A stretch of DNA of 49,886 nucleotides, from NCBI GenBank assembly GCA_937928405.1, contig CALFWZ010000039.1, positions 1 through 49,886 on the forward strand, read 5' to 3'. The DNA comes from an uncultured Saprospiraceae bacterium (GTDB lineage Bacteria > Bacteroidota > Bacteroidia > Chitinophagales > Saprospiraceae). This document shows positions 9,352-19,900 of this stretch, one piece after another (the stretch's first letter is position 1; the number at the start of each line of letters is the position of its first letter). Below the pieces are notes generated by a model. It saw only the letters and a list, made by a program, of their open reading frames with translations. It searched no databases and was not told where the DNA came from. Position numbers and translations under genes: made by a program.

Positions 9352-12300
9352 ATGAAAAAGGTCCCCTCTTTAGTAATGAAAAGCTCATTGCTAACCACTG
9401 CATGCTACGCTTTAAAGCGTAACGCACTATTTGTAATTTTAATTTTTAATGCATTTCTGATCTCTGCTCAGACGAATTGTCCCAATGCTGGGATATTTCT
9501 CAATATACAGGATATTTGTGCAGGCGAAGATCTTCCATTGGAAGTTATTCGAATGACGGACATGGATTCTTTGGATAATGGAGCATCGGATTTTGGAGTT
9601 ACTTTCGTTAGTTTTCCTGGGACGAGCGTTCCCGCTGATCCTTACATTGGCGGTGATAGCCTTACCACGGTAACCAGAGAGGGTTTGACCGGAGGCGGAG
9701 ATGGTTTCTATGGTGCCAGTACGACGGGAGGATCGGATTTAACGCCGAATTCTTATGTAATATGTACGATCCTTGAACCGATTCCTAGCGACCCTGCTTG
9801 TCGACCTACCAATTGTCAACTAGTTAATATATTGTCGGGACCAGTGGTTACATTTGTTGCTCCACCTGATGTTTGTGAAAGGTCACCAGTATTGTCCCTT
9901 ATTACGGGAAATCCGTTTGGTGGTATGTATAGTGGTGTTGGTGTGCAGGACGATGGAAGAGGCGGATTTGAATTTAATCCAATTTTGTCTGGGGTTGGTG
10001 TGCATACAATCAGTTATACTTATTCTAATCGTGATGGCTGTTCTACTACGGTCATGGATGATATTGAAGTTTTTGCCAATCCGATAGTCACAATAAGTGA
10101 TCCTGATGATCGGTGCACAGGAGGAGCAGATGCTGTTTTTGTAGGTGGGCCGAATGCCACTGGAAATTTTGATAGTGATGCTACGACTGGATTTACAGAT
10201 AATAATGATGGTACTGCTACCCTAGATGTTAGTGTTGCAGGAGTAGGGACATACACTGTTAACTACAATTATGTAGATGATAATGGTTGTACAGGGACGG
10301 CCTCTACTGAAATTTCAGTTTGCGAATCTCCATGTCCTGATTTAGATCTATTTGCAGATTTGCCGGATTTGTGTGAGTTTGAGGAGATAAATTTAATAAT
10401 TGATAGGATGACGCTTCTTGATTCTTTGGATAACCAAGAAGAAGATTATGGAATCCTTTTCACTACTTTTGTAGGAAGTACCACGCCAGCTGATCCATAT
10501 ACAGGAGGTGATAGTTTGACGCTGGTAGAAAGAGGAGATATTATGGGCGGTGCAGATGGTTTTTATAATTTAAATACGACCGTTACAAATAGCCTCACCG
10601 CAGGGTCATACAGCATTTGTGCTACCCTAAATCCTGTACCTGGTGATCCTGCGTGTAGACCTTTTTTATGTCAGCAAATTTCGATTCTTCCAGCTCCTAT
10701 GGTAGCCTTTACTGGGCCGGCTGATCTTTGTGATGATGATATGCCAGTATCATTGGATACAGGAAGTCCTGCTGGAGGTAATTATTCTGGAACAGGTGTC
10801 CAGCCAGATGGTAGGGGAGGTTTTGAATTTTCTCCTGTGTTAGCTGGTGGCGGCCTTCATATTATTTCCTACGAAATTACTAATAGAGATGGTTGTTCAA
10901 ATACTGCGATGGATACAATAATGGTATTCCCATTGCCAATGTTAAATATCACCGTACCTGCGACTACTTGTGAAAATATACCTGCCTTTGGATTAAATGA
11001 AAATCCTACGGGAGGAACTTTTTCCGGAAATGGAATAGTTGGTAATAATTTTGATCCAGCTGTTGCGGGTGTTGGAATACATACCATTACTTATGATTTT
11101 ATGGATGCAAATAATTGTAGTAATACTACAAGTGGGACTATTGAAGTTTTTGCTGCACCAATGGTCAGCCTCTCTGCGTTGGCAGATTTATGCATTGATG
11201 GTGGCGTCCAAATGAATCTTACAGGTGGAATCCCTACAGGCGGGACTTATAGTGGTCCTGGTGTCATAAATAATATGGACGGTACCTATAATTTTGATCC
11301 TGCGACGGCAGGTGCAGGTACTCATACGATAGAGTATACATTTACGGATGGTAATGGTTGTGAAGATATCGCAACGGATGTGGTGGAAGTTTCCGACTTG
11401 CCTACTGTTACTTTAGTCGGTCCAGCAGATTTGTGTATTGATGCTGGCATCCAATCAAGCATCGGAGGAGGAACCCCTGTTGGAGGAATTTATAATGGTA
11501 ATGGAGTAGTGGATGACGGAAATGGTAGTACGTTTACTTTTGATCCTACATCGGCTGGAGTCGGAACTCATACAATAACTTATACTTATGCTACTCCAGA
11601 CTCAATGGAGGTATTTGATAATATAGGGTTTGATGAGATAACGTTATCCGTTATCAGTGATGTAAACAGCACGGCAATTGCAGCTGATGATTTTATGTTA
11701 ACAACGGATCAGGATATTATAAATATTGAATGGTCTGGTGTTTATGCTAATTCAACTCCTACTGCCCCAGATGATTTTACAATTATTATTTATAGTGATG
11801 GAGGTGGAATGCCTGGGACTATTTTAAACACCATTTCTGTTGGGGATAACGTAAATAGAACAGATACAGGTGTTGATGATTCTGCATTGAATATATATAG
11901 TTATAATGTCAGTATTCCTGCATTCAGTACGACTGCTGGGACAGTTTACTGGCTTTCTATTTTTAATAGCACTGCGTCAGGAGGTACATGGGCTTGGTCC
12001 AGAAGAGGTGGGGGAGGAAATGCGATAGCTTCTTTCGATCAAGGTGCAACTTGGACACTTTCATTAGGAGGAGAAATTGACTTTAGGCTTGCTGCTAGTG
12101 CAGTATCTTGTACCAATACAGCAACCGATTCGATAGAAGTGTTTGCCATACCAGTTGTGAGTTTTACAGCTTTGTCTGATCTCTGTATAGATGGTGGTGT
12201 TCAAATGAATTTAGGAGGCGGCATTCCCACGGGCGGGACCTTTAGTGGAACTGGCGTCGTGGATAACGGAGATGGTACGTATAATTTTGATCCATCGACC

Positions 12301-15300
12301 GCAGGCGTCGGTACGTATACGATAGAATATTTGTTTACAGATGGAAATGGTTGTGATGACTTGGCCACAGATATGGTAGAAGTGTTTGCCTTACCAGTAG
12401 TAAGTTTTACGGCTTTGTCGGATCTCTGTGTAGATGGCGGTGTTCAAATGAATTTAGGAGGCGGCAGTCCCACGGGCGGGACCTTTAGTGGAGATGGAGT
12501 AGTAGACAATGGAGATGGTACGTATAATTTTGATCCGTCTTCGGCCGGCGTCGGCACGCATACAATTACCTATAATTTTGGAGATGGAAACGGTTGTGAT
12601 GATACGGCCACAGATATGGTGGAAGTGTTTGCCTTACCAGTAGTAAGTTTTACGGCTTTGTCAGATCTCTGTGTAGATGCTGGTGTTCAAATGAATTTAG
12701 GAGGCGGCAGTCCTACGGGCGGCACCTTTAGTGGACCTGGCGTAGTGGACAATGGAGATGGTACGTATAATTTTGATCCATCGACCGCGGGAGCCGGCAT
12801 GCATACGATAGAATATTTGTTTACAGATGGAAATGGTTGTGATGATATGGCTACAGATATGGTAGAAGTGTTTGCCATACCAGTGGTAAGTTTTACAGCT
12901 TTGTCTGATCTCTGTATAGATGCTGGTGTCCAAATGAATTTAGGAGGTGGCAGTCCCACAGGTGGAACCTTTAGTGGATCTGGCGTCGTGGATAACGGTG
13001 ATGGTACATATAGTTTTGATCCATCGACCGCAGGCGTCGGCACGCATACGATAGAATATTTATTTACAGATGGAAATGGTTGTGATGATGTTGTTACAGA
13101 CATGGTGGAAGTGTTTGCCACTCCAGTGGTAAGTTTTACAGCTTTGTCGGATCTTTGTGAAAATGTTGGTGTACAAATGAATATCACTGGCGGTAGTCCT
13201 ATGGGTGGTTCATTTAGTGGTCCTGGTGTAATAGACAATGGAGATGGAACCTATAATTTTAATCCTGCGACAGCGGGTGTTGGAATTCATACGATTGTAT
13301 ATTCATTTACAGATGGAAATGGTTGTGATGATATGTCCACTGATATGGTGGAAGTTTTGGAAGCACCGGTAGTAAACTTTACCACTTTATCTGATCTCTG
13401 TATCGATGCAGGAATCCAATTAAATATCGGAGGGGGTAATCCTGTCGGCGGAATCTACAGTGGTTCTGGTGTAACAGACAATGGAGATGGTACTTATAAT
13501 TTTGATCCTGTTACTGCTACCATTGGAGTTCATACAATTGAATATACTTTCTCCAATAGTAATGGTTGTGAAAATACGGTTTCTGATATGGTGGAAGTTT
13601 TCAATTTGCCAATGGTTACCGAAACACATCAAGATATATCTGAATGCACAGGTTTGACCAACGGGAGTATTGACTTGACCGTAGCAGGTGGTGGAACCTT
13701 TAGTTTTGATTGGGCGACCGTAGATGGAAGTGGAATAGTAGCTGGTAATGAAGACCAAAATTCATTATCTGCTGGACAATACATGGTTACGGTTACCAAT
13801 ACCGCTACCTCTTGTAGCGCAACATTAGTCATCGATATAATAGAAGGTACGGATTTGGTGGCCCCAATGATTAATTGTCCTTCTGATATTACGATAAGTT
13901 GTGTCGATGATAGTAGTGTCGCTGCGCTAGGAATGGCAACTGCCACTGATAACTGTGATCCAAATCCAATGATTAGTTTTGTAGATAATTCAGAGCTCAC
14001 TGGTTGTAGTGGAACCGGACAAATCATTAGAACTTGGACAGCGGTAGATAGTAGCAGTAATAGGACGACCTGTGAACAAATTATTATGATTGTAGATAAT
14101 GATCCTCCTGTATTTGATATGCTATCCACTTTGGACGTGGTGAGTTGTCCACAAAATATTCCTGCTCCTATAGCATTAACGGCTGTGGATGAATGCACCG
14201 GACCGATTACGTTGATGCCAGATATAACAACGGTCGATCAGACTTGTGCCAATGAATTTACTAGAGTGTATACCTACAATTTTGTGGATGATTGTGGGAA
14301 TGAAACTATTTTTACAAAATCCTATCAGGTAGTCACAAGCCCACCAACGCTTGTTACATCTCCACCAGATTATACGGTGGCCTGTGAATTAGATATCATT
14401 TTATATCCCCATTTGGTTACCGTAAATTCATCTTGTGATGGACCATTACAAATAACTAGTGTACTCAATGGACCCTTTGGCGCTGCTGGATGTTCTGGCA
14501 GTACTTATGAAGCTGTCTATTCTTGGACGGATGGTTGTTATATGGATTCGGTGGTACAAGTTTATACTTTAGAAAATGAAGGTCCCGAATTTGTTTGTCC
14601 TCCCGACATTTGTATTATTGATTGTTTTGCGGACAATGATATGATTCAAAACCAATTTGATGATTACTCGGGTCTGGCTACTGTAAACACCTCTTGTTCT
14701 TCTAGTGAAGTTACCATTACAAATGACTTTTCAGGAGATAATTTTATTAGTAATAATTGTGGGACTGGTAGCATCGCCTTTCCAAATACATTGGAATATC
14801 AAATAGTAACTTTTACGGCTACAGATGCATGTAATCGATCTACAACTTGTACCGCTTTAGTGGTAATAGTAGATGGAACTCCACCAGAATTCAATGGAAC
14901 CCCGGTGGTAGGAATAGCAGGTTGTGGAAGTGATGTGCAAACTACCTACGACAACTGGGTGAACACACAGATTGCTCGTTTAGATGCCAATGATGTTTGT
15001 GGTGATAATGGAATGGTAAACGTAACCTACAGTCCACAAAGCCCCACAATTAGCACTGGAAATACAAGTGTTACCCCGGTAACTTTTACAGCGAACGATG
15101 GTTGCGGAAATAGTCGTTCTATTACTGTTTCTTTTGTCGTAGAAGACGAAGGTGGTCCGGCATTTGCAGCCATTCCAGAAGATGATATGATTCTATGTGA
15201 TGAACTACCTGTTGTTTTTGGAAATGTAATGTTGTCCGAAAATTGTAGCCCCGCAACGGTTACTTTTGAAGATACTTTTATAAGTGGAGATGTTAATAGC

Positions 15301-16632
15301 TGCGATAATCAAGAAGTATCTATTTTGCAAAGAATTTGGACGGCAACGGATGCGGCTGGAAACACAGCAACGGCAAGTCAGCAAATTACCATAATTCCAG
15401 GAAGAGCTAATGTAGCAGGAACGATAATTACGGCAGAAAACGAATTCGTTTCCGATGTCAATCTGGCGGTGTACCGTAATAGTGATATGATGGAAGAGCA
15501 AACAACGCTCGAAACTGGAACCTATGAATTCGAATTGCCAGTTCAAGAAAACTACGAGATTGTAGCTACCCGAAATGATCATCCACTTAATGGAATTACG
15601 ACCTATGATTTGGTTTTATTAGGACAGCATCTATTAGAAATAAACACGTTGGAATCTCCCTATCAGTTGATCGCAGCAGATGTTAACAATTCAGGTTCTG
15701 TAACTGCCCTGGATATGATTGCGCTTCGAAGAATGATTTTAGTGATTGATACGGCTTTTCCGAATAATGAATCTTGGAGATTTATTGATGCAGATTATTT
15801 ATTCCCAAATTCGGACAATCCATTTTCAAGTACGTTCCCAGAATCTCACACTATTAATGGTTTAAGCGGTGATCTGGTCAAAGATTTTATCGCAGTGAAA
15901 ACTGGAGATCTTAACCAATCAGCTATTCCCAATAATTTATTGGAAGGCGATACTCGTGAAGATCATCCATCTTGGGTGCTGGAAATGCAGGACGAACCTA
16001 TCTATCAAGGACAATCTTATGAGATCCCGGTAACCGTTCAGGAAAACGGAACCTTAAATGGATTTCAGTATACGTTAACCTTTGATGCTGAGTTGGTGAA
16101 TGTACAATCGATAGCGGCAGGTAATCTGAAAGGGATGAATGCTAATAATTTTGGTGTCCATGCATTGAATGAAGGTTGGTTAACGACAAGTTGGCATCAG
16201 CCGTATCCTGTGAAAATAAATGCTGGAGATACTTTATTTACCATAAGTTTTACTGCTAACCAAAATATAGGATTAAATAAATTATTCTCTATTAATTCTC
16301 TCAAGACACCAGCCGAAATGTATAGCGGTTCGCAAATATTAACACCGAGTTTATACTTTAACACATCGGAAGAATATAAGGTATATCAAAACGTGCCAAA
16401 CCCATTTTTAAGATCTACTAATATTGGATTTGAACAACCAGAAGCAGGTACGGTTAAACTGACTATTTTTGATGTAAATGGTAAGGAGATTTACCGTACT
16501 CAAAGTGTCTTTGAAAAAGGGTACCAAGCATTTGAACTGCAAAGGAAAGATTTAAATACAAGTGGTATTTTATTTTATAAAATTGACTTTAAAAATTATT
16601 CTAATGTGAAGAAAATGATCCTAATAGAGTAG
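9352..16632 (+). CDS. Giant T9SS type A surface protein with Ig/HYR repeats, dockerin-like and cohesin-like domains
   Basis: A protein of 2426 residues. A long signal peptide ends near residue 40 (FLISAQ). The N-terminal part has two copies of a module of about 125 residues (motif PADPYxGGDSLT) and twelve 81-residue repeats (VSFTALSDLC...GGTFSG...GTYNFDP...VEVF). One repeat is interrupted by a foreign domain of about 169 residues. Then come one SprB-like repeat and several cysteine-rich HYR-like domains. Residues about 2100-2190 are dockerin-like: calcium-loop residues Asp2110, Asn2112, Ser2114 and Asp2121, followed by MIALRRMIL. About 2208-2330 is cohesin-like (NGFQYTLTFDAELVNVQSI). A type A sorting domain (YQNVPNPF to the end) follows. 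The last 900 residues closely resemble those of the next gene, so the two are paralogues. Role: surface or matrix protein, by inference. Confidence 0.88.
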   Translation: MKKVPSLVMKSSLLTTACYALKRNALFVILIFNAFLISAQTNCPNAGIFLNIQDICAGEDLPLEVIRMTDMDSLDNGASDFGVTFVSFPGTSVPADPYIGGDSLTTVTREGLTGGGDGFYGASTTGGSDLTPNSYVICTILEPIPSDPACRPTNCQLVNILSGPVVTFVAPPDVCERSPVLSLITGNPFGGMYSGVGVQDDGRGGFEFNPILSGVGVHTISYTYSNRDGCSTTVMDDIEVFANPIVTISDPDDRCTGGADAVFVGGPNATGNFDSDATTGFTDNNDGTATLDVSVAGVGTYTVNYNYVDDNGCTGTASTEISVCESPCPDLDLFADLPDLCEFEEINLIIDRMTLLDSLDNQEEDYGILFTTFVGSTTPADPYTGGDSLTLVERGDIMGGADGFYNLNTTVTNSLTAGSYSICATLNPVPGDPACRPFLCQQISILPAPMVAFTGPADLCDDDMPVSLDTGSPAGGNYSGTGVQPDGRGGFEFSPVLAGGGLHIISYEITNRDGCSNTAMDTIMVFPLPMLNITVPATTCENIPAFGLNENPTGGTFSGNGIVGNNFDPAVAGVGIHTITYDFMDANNCSNTTSGTIEVFAAPMVSLSALADLCIDGGVQMNLTGGIPTGGTYSGPGVINNMDGTYNFDPATAGAGTHTIEYTFTDGNGCEDIATDVVEVSDLPTVTLVGPADLCIDAGIQSSIGGGTPVGGIYNGNGVVDDGNGSTFTFDPTSAGVGTHTITYTYATPDSMEVFDNIGFDEITLSVISDVNSTAIAADDFMLTTDQDIINIEWSGVYANSTPTAPDDFTIIIYSDGGGMPGTILNTISVGDNVNRTDTGVDDSALNIYSYNVSIPAFSTTAGTVYWLSIFNSTASGGTWAWSRRGGGGNAIASFDQGATWTLSLGGEIDFRLAASAVSCTNTATDSIEVFAIPVVSFTALSDLCIDGGVQMNLGGGIPTGGTFSGTGVVDNGDGTYNFDPSTAGVGTYTIEYLFTDGNGCDDLATDMVEVFALPVVSFTALSDLCVDGGVQMNLGGGSPTGGTFSGDGVVDNGDGTYNFDPSSAGVGTHTITYNFGDGNGCDDTATDMVEVFALPVVSFTALSDLCVDAGVQMNLGGGSPTGGTFSGPGVVDNGDGTYNFDPSTAGAGMHTIEYLFTDGNGCDDMATDMVEVFAIPVVSFTALSDLCIDAGVQMNLGGGSPTGGTFSGSGVVDNGDGTYSFDPSTAGVGTHTIEYLFTDGNGCDDVVTDMVEVFATPVVSFTALSDLCENVGVQMNITGGSPMGGSFSGPGVIDNGDGTYNFNPATAGVGIHTIVYSFTDGNGCDDMSTDMVEVLEAPVVNFTTLSDLCIDAGIQLNIGGGNPVGGIYSGSGVTDNGDGTYNFDPVTATIGVHTIEYTFSNSNGCENTVSDMVEVFNLPMVTETHQDISECTGLTNGSIDLTVAGGGTFSFDWATVDGSGIVAGNEDQNSLSAGQYMVTVTNTATSCSATLVIDIIEGTDLVAPMINCPSDITISCVDDSSVAALGMATATDNCDPNPMISFVDNSELTGCSGTGQIIRTWTAVDSSSNRTTCEQIIMIVDNDPPVFDMLSTLDVVSCPQNIPAPIALTAVDECTGPITLMPDITTVDQTCANEFTRVYTYNFVDDCGNETIFTKSYQVVTSPPTLVTSPPDYTVACELDIILYPHLVTVNSSCDGPLQITSVLNGPFGAAGCSGSTYEAVYSWTDGCYMDSVVQVYTLENEGPEFVCPPDICIIDCFADNDMIQNQFDDYSGLATVNTSCSSSEVTITNDFSGDNFISNNCGTGSIAFPNTLEYQIVTFTATDACNRSTTCTALVVIVDGTPPEFNGTPVVGIAGCGSDVQTTYDNWVNTQIARLDANDVCGDNGMVNVTYSPQSPTISTGNTSVTPVTFTANDGCGNSRSITVSFVVEDEGGPAFAAIPEDDMILCDELPVVFGNVMLSENCSPATVTFEDTFISGDVNSCDNQEVSILQRIWTATDAAGNTATASQQITIIPGRANVAGTIITAENEFVSDVNLAVYRNSDMMEEQTTLETGTYEFELPVQENYEIVATRNDHPLNGITTYDLVLLGQHLLEINTLESPYQLIAADVNNSGSVTALDMIALRRMILVIDTAFPNNESWRFIDADYLFPNSDNPFSSTFPESHTINGLSGDLVKDFIAVKTGDLNQSAIPNNLLEGDTREDHPSWVLEMQDEPIYQGQSYEIPVTVQENGTLNGFQYTLTFDAELVNVQSIAAGNLKGMNANNFGVHALNEGWLTTSWHQPYPVKINAGDTLFTISFTANQNIGLNKLFSINSLKTPAEMYSGSQILTPSLYFNTSEEYKVYQNVPNPFLRSTNIGFEQPEAGTVKLTIFDVNGKEIYRTQSVFEKGYQAFELQRKDLNTSGILFYKIDFKNYSNVKKMILIE
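9478..10710 (+). repeat. Duplicated N-terminal module pair
   Basis: A module of about 125 residues at about 9478-9855 recurs at about 10333-10710, offset 855 bp. Both copies share the strings DSLDN, PADPYxGGDSLT and DPACRP. Each is followed by an 81-residue-type repeat containing DGRGGFEF. The copies are clearly diverged, so this duplication is older than the array at 12160. I do not recognise the module as a named family. Confidence 0.75.
11602..12108 (+). other. Domain of about 169 residues inserted into a repeat unit
   Basis: Repeat units elsewhere in this gene start every 243 bp (11167 then 11410), but the next starts at 12160, an excess of 507 bp or exactly 169 codons. The inserted segment starts soon after TYATPD and ends before CTNTATDSIEVF. 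Its sequence (AADDFMLTTDQDI...APDDFTIIIYSDGGGMPG...GTVYWLSI) looks like a beta-sandwich domain of secreted proteins. The edges given are approximate and the function is unknown. Confidence 0.6.
12160..13617 (+). repeat. Six tandem 243-bp coding repeats
   Basis: Units start at 12160, 12403, 12646, 12889, 13132 and 13375, all exactly 243 bp apart. The first four are close to identical in DNA; the last two are diverged. The unit has the same length as the repeat at the start of the window but a different sequence. Two more units of the same family start at 11167 and 11410. Confidence 0.95.
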
Positions 16633-16659
16633 TAAAATAAACGCTTAACTTTTGAATTT

Positions 16660-16706
16660 CAAAGACACTAATTTTTTGCGAAATTAGTGTCTTTGTTATT
16701 TTTTTT
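16660..16706 (+). terminator. Rho-independent terminator of the 2426-residue protein gene
   Basis: Perfect 15-base arms CAAAGACACTAATTT and AAATTAGTGTCTTTG around a six-base loop, followed by a T-rich tract. Confidence 0.9.
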
Positions 16707-16719
16707 GTATTTTTAAATG

Positions 16720-16727
16720 TACATTTG
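16720..16727 (+). promoter_or_regulatory. Putative -7 box, TACATTTG
   Basis: Exact match to the Bacteroidota -7 consensus TAnnTTTG. A TTG at 16693-16695 is 24 bases upstream, slightly too far and inside the terminator, so only the -7 half is supported. Confidence 0.35.
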
Positions 16728-16970
16728 CCTCAAAGACATCCTTTGGTAACAGGTTCTTTATCTCAAAAAACACAAGAACTCTGAAGTCCCAATCACCATT
16801 ATTATAACAGTAGATCCTTTCCCAAGAGGAGTAAATTCAACCAAATCAAAGTAAAATCGACTATTATCCATGGTAATAGCTACTTCGTTATATAATAATT
16901 TTTATAATCATCTTCATATAAATCACTTGTATTTGGCGTCCCAGCCAGCTACACTAAAATCTTACTAAAA

Positions 16971-19900
16971 ATGAACAAGAAAATTACAAATTTCTGTCAA
17001 ATGGGACTTGTATTATGTTGTTTGCTAATTTCCATTAATTGGCTAACAGCACAAGACATCATACAACCCATTAATGCAGTTGGAAACTTTACAGTAGTCG
17101 CTGGTGCTCCTGCTGTCAATTATTATGATGATGGTGGAGCAGATTGTGACGATACAGGTGAGGAGTATTCAGCCAATAATGAAAGTACCGCCATTATTTG
17201 TCCTGATGTTGCTGGACAACCAATAACCATCGAATTTCTAGACGTGGATATCGAAACCAGAGGAGGTCCTGCATGTTGGGATTTTCTCAATATTTATGAT
17301 GGCAATAGTACTGCTGCTACTCAAGTCTTTAGCGGCTGTGGAGAAGAAGGTTTTGCCGCATGTACTGGGTTTCCCGGAGACGGAGGAGATGGTGATGGAA
17401 TAGAAGGAGGTCCGAATGACATAAACGGTTCGAATTTCGCAACTCCAGCTAATAATATTTTTACCTCAACGGATGCTTCTGGATGTTTGACGGTTGAATT
17501 TGATTCTGATGGTTCTGTCCAAGAAGGCGGCTGGACTGCACTAGTAAGTGCACCTGCTGTCGCTTCTACCTGTGTTGGAGCCTTCGGTCCTTTTTGCTAT
17601 GATATGACTAGCACAGTAGTTCCAGTCGCAGTAGATATTTGTCCAGATCCCGGACAGGCCATACAAATTGACTTTACTGCTGGAGGAGTAGAAAATAACT
17701 TTGATGAATTACAAGTATTCTGTGGTGCCATGGGTTCTGGTACTGGTGGAACACAAATCTACAATTCTTACGGAGCTGCCGGAGATTTAGCAGGCCTTTC
17801 ATTTAGCTGTCCAGTAGCTGATCGATGTATCAGTGTTTACATAAATTCTGATGGTTCAGTTACTTGTAACTCCAGTGGCTTTACACCTATCGAGTTTACT
17901 AGCTCATGTGTCCCACCTCTCTTTGATGATTTAGTCGGCGCTTGCTATGATAGCAATGAGGCATCAAATACATTATTAGAAATTTGCCCAGCTCCTGGTT
18001 TTAATGGAGTAGATATTGAATTTTTAGCTGGAGAATTTGAAATAAATTTTGATGAACTTACTATTTATTCAGGCCCAGCAGGATCTGGAACTACAGGCAC
18101 TTTATTGGCTGGACAATTAGATGGAGACCTGACAGGATTAACCTTTTCATCAGTCAATCCCGGAGATTGTATCATTTTAATATCTGACTCTGACGGTTCT
18201 GTCAGTTGTGCTAGTGGTTCACAAGATCCAATTAGTATTGGAGTTACCAACACCACGATAGTAGCACCAGCTTGTACGTTTACGATAACTTGTCCGCCAG
18301 CGCTTACCTTAATGGCGGGCGACCCAATTCCAGCCGCTCCAACTACGGATGCAGCATTTATTGCTGCGGGAGGTCTCATTAATAGCGCTGGTTGTGCAGG
18401 ATTTACCGTTACTTCAATGGATAGCCCGATCATGGGTGATTTATGTACTGGATCTAATATTATTAGAACATTTACCATAACTGAAACAGCAGATCCTGCT
18501 AACAGTCTTACTTGTACGCAAATGATCGATACGGATCCTCAAGGAGGTCCTGTTGTTGTTGCTCCTGCAGATGTTTCAGCCAATTGTATTGCTGATGTGA
18601 CTATTAATCCTGATGATGCAGTAGTCACGAGCACTGATCCTGCGGTAACTGTAACGGCGACTATTACTTCCTTTGTAGGAATGCCTGAATGTCCTGGCTC
18701 TTCTGCAATTGTTACTTACACGGCAGTAGATGCTTGTGGTAACGTATCTAGCGATACGCAAACAATTTTTAATAGTACGCCTGCCGGTACTGGTGGACCA
18801 GTCATTACTGCTTTTCCACCTTCTGATACCGTTGACTGTTTTATAAACTTAGTACCTAACTTTAATTTGGTAGAAGCGACCACCAACTGTGGAGGTCCTA
18901 TTAGTGTAACAGCTACTCCTCCTGTCTTAATCAGTGGAACAGCTGATTGTAATAACGCACGTTATAGTTCTACCTACACGGTTACGGATGATTGTGGAAG
19001 ATCGGTTACTCGTGATCGAATCTGTGTTTTACAAAATGATGGACCTGAATTTGTTTGCCCAGTTGATATTTGTGTGATTGAATGTCCTGCTGATACAGAT
19101 ATGATCCAAGCACAATTTGATGCTTATGCTGCCTTAGCTAAGGTAAACACTTCTTGTGTTGGACAAACAGTTTCGATCACAAATAATTTTAATCCAAACG
19201 GGTTTATCAACCAAAATTGTAATAGTGGACCTTTAGCAGTTCCTAACACACAGCGTTACCAGATTGTAACATTCAGAGCTACCGCTTGTAATGGAACAAC
19301 TACTTGTACTGCTATTGTAGCAGTGGTTGATAATACACCTCCAACTATACAGGGTACACCTACTATTGGTGTAGCAGAATGTAGTGATGATATTCAAGCG
19401 CACTATGATTCATTTGTTCAAAGTCAGCTAGACTTGCTAAATGCCACAGATGAGTGTTCTGTAGCTAATGGAAACAATAACAATGATTTGGTTTATTCTT
19501 CCAGCCCAGCTACCCCTAATCTCGTCTGTGATAATGGTGCTGCCCTTACATCAGTAGAATTAACCGTAACGGATCGTTGTGGAAATGCTGCTTCTGTTAC
19601 GACCACTTTCTTAGTTAGAAATACAACTGGTCCAACTGTAGCAAGCCTACCTAATAAGACAGTTGAGTGTGGATCACCTTTAAATTTTGATACCCCTGTC
19701 GTTACAGACGCTTGTGGAAATACTACCGTTACTTTTGTAGATAATCCTGGCCCTGCTCCTACTTGTCCAGCGATTAGTTCGACTACTCGAACCTTTACCG
19801 TTACGGATGCTTGCGGTGGATCTACTACCGCCCAGCAGACGATTTCAGTCGTTGATACGCAAGCACCAGTTGCACCTGCAGCTCCTGCAGATGTTACGGT

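Larger units (their letters stand above)
16633..16970. other. 338-bp intergenic region
   Basis: No gene seen. It holds a strong terminator (16660-16706) and a TACATTTG box (16720-16727), followed by a long leader of about 240 bases in which I recognise no riboswitch or other structured element. Confidence 0.6.

Noticed and set aside
11602..12108. Frameshift or mobile element causing the break in repeat spacing
   Set aside because: The frame stays open, the excess is a whole number of codons, and there are no terminal inverted repeats or transposase signatures.
12687..13238. Long open frames on the minus strand inside the repeat array (also at 13629-14198 and 19944-20549)
   Set aside because: They lie opposite clearly coding repeats and exist because repeated codons lack stops on the other strand. 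Their translations repeat with the array and match no family.
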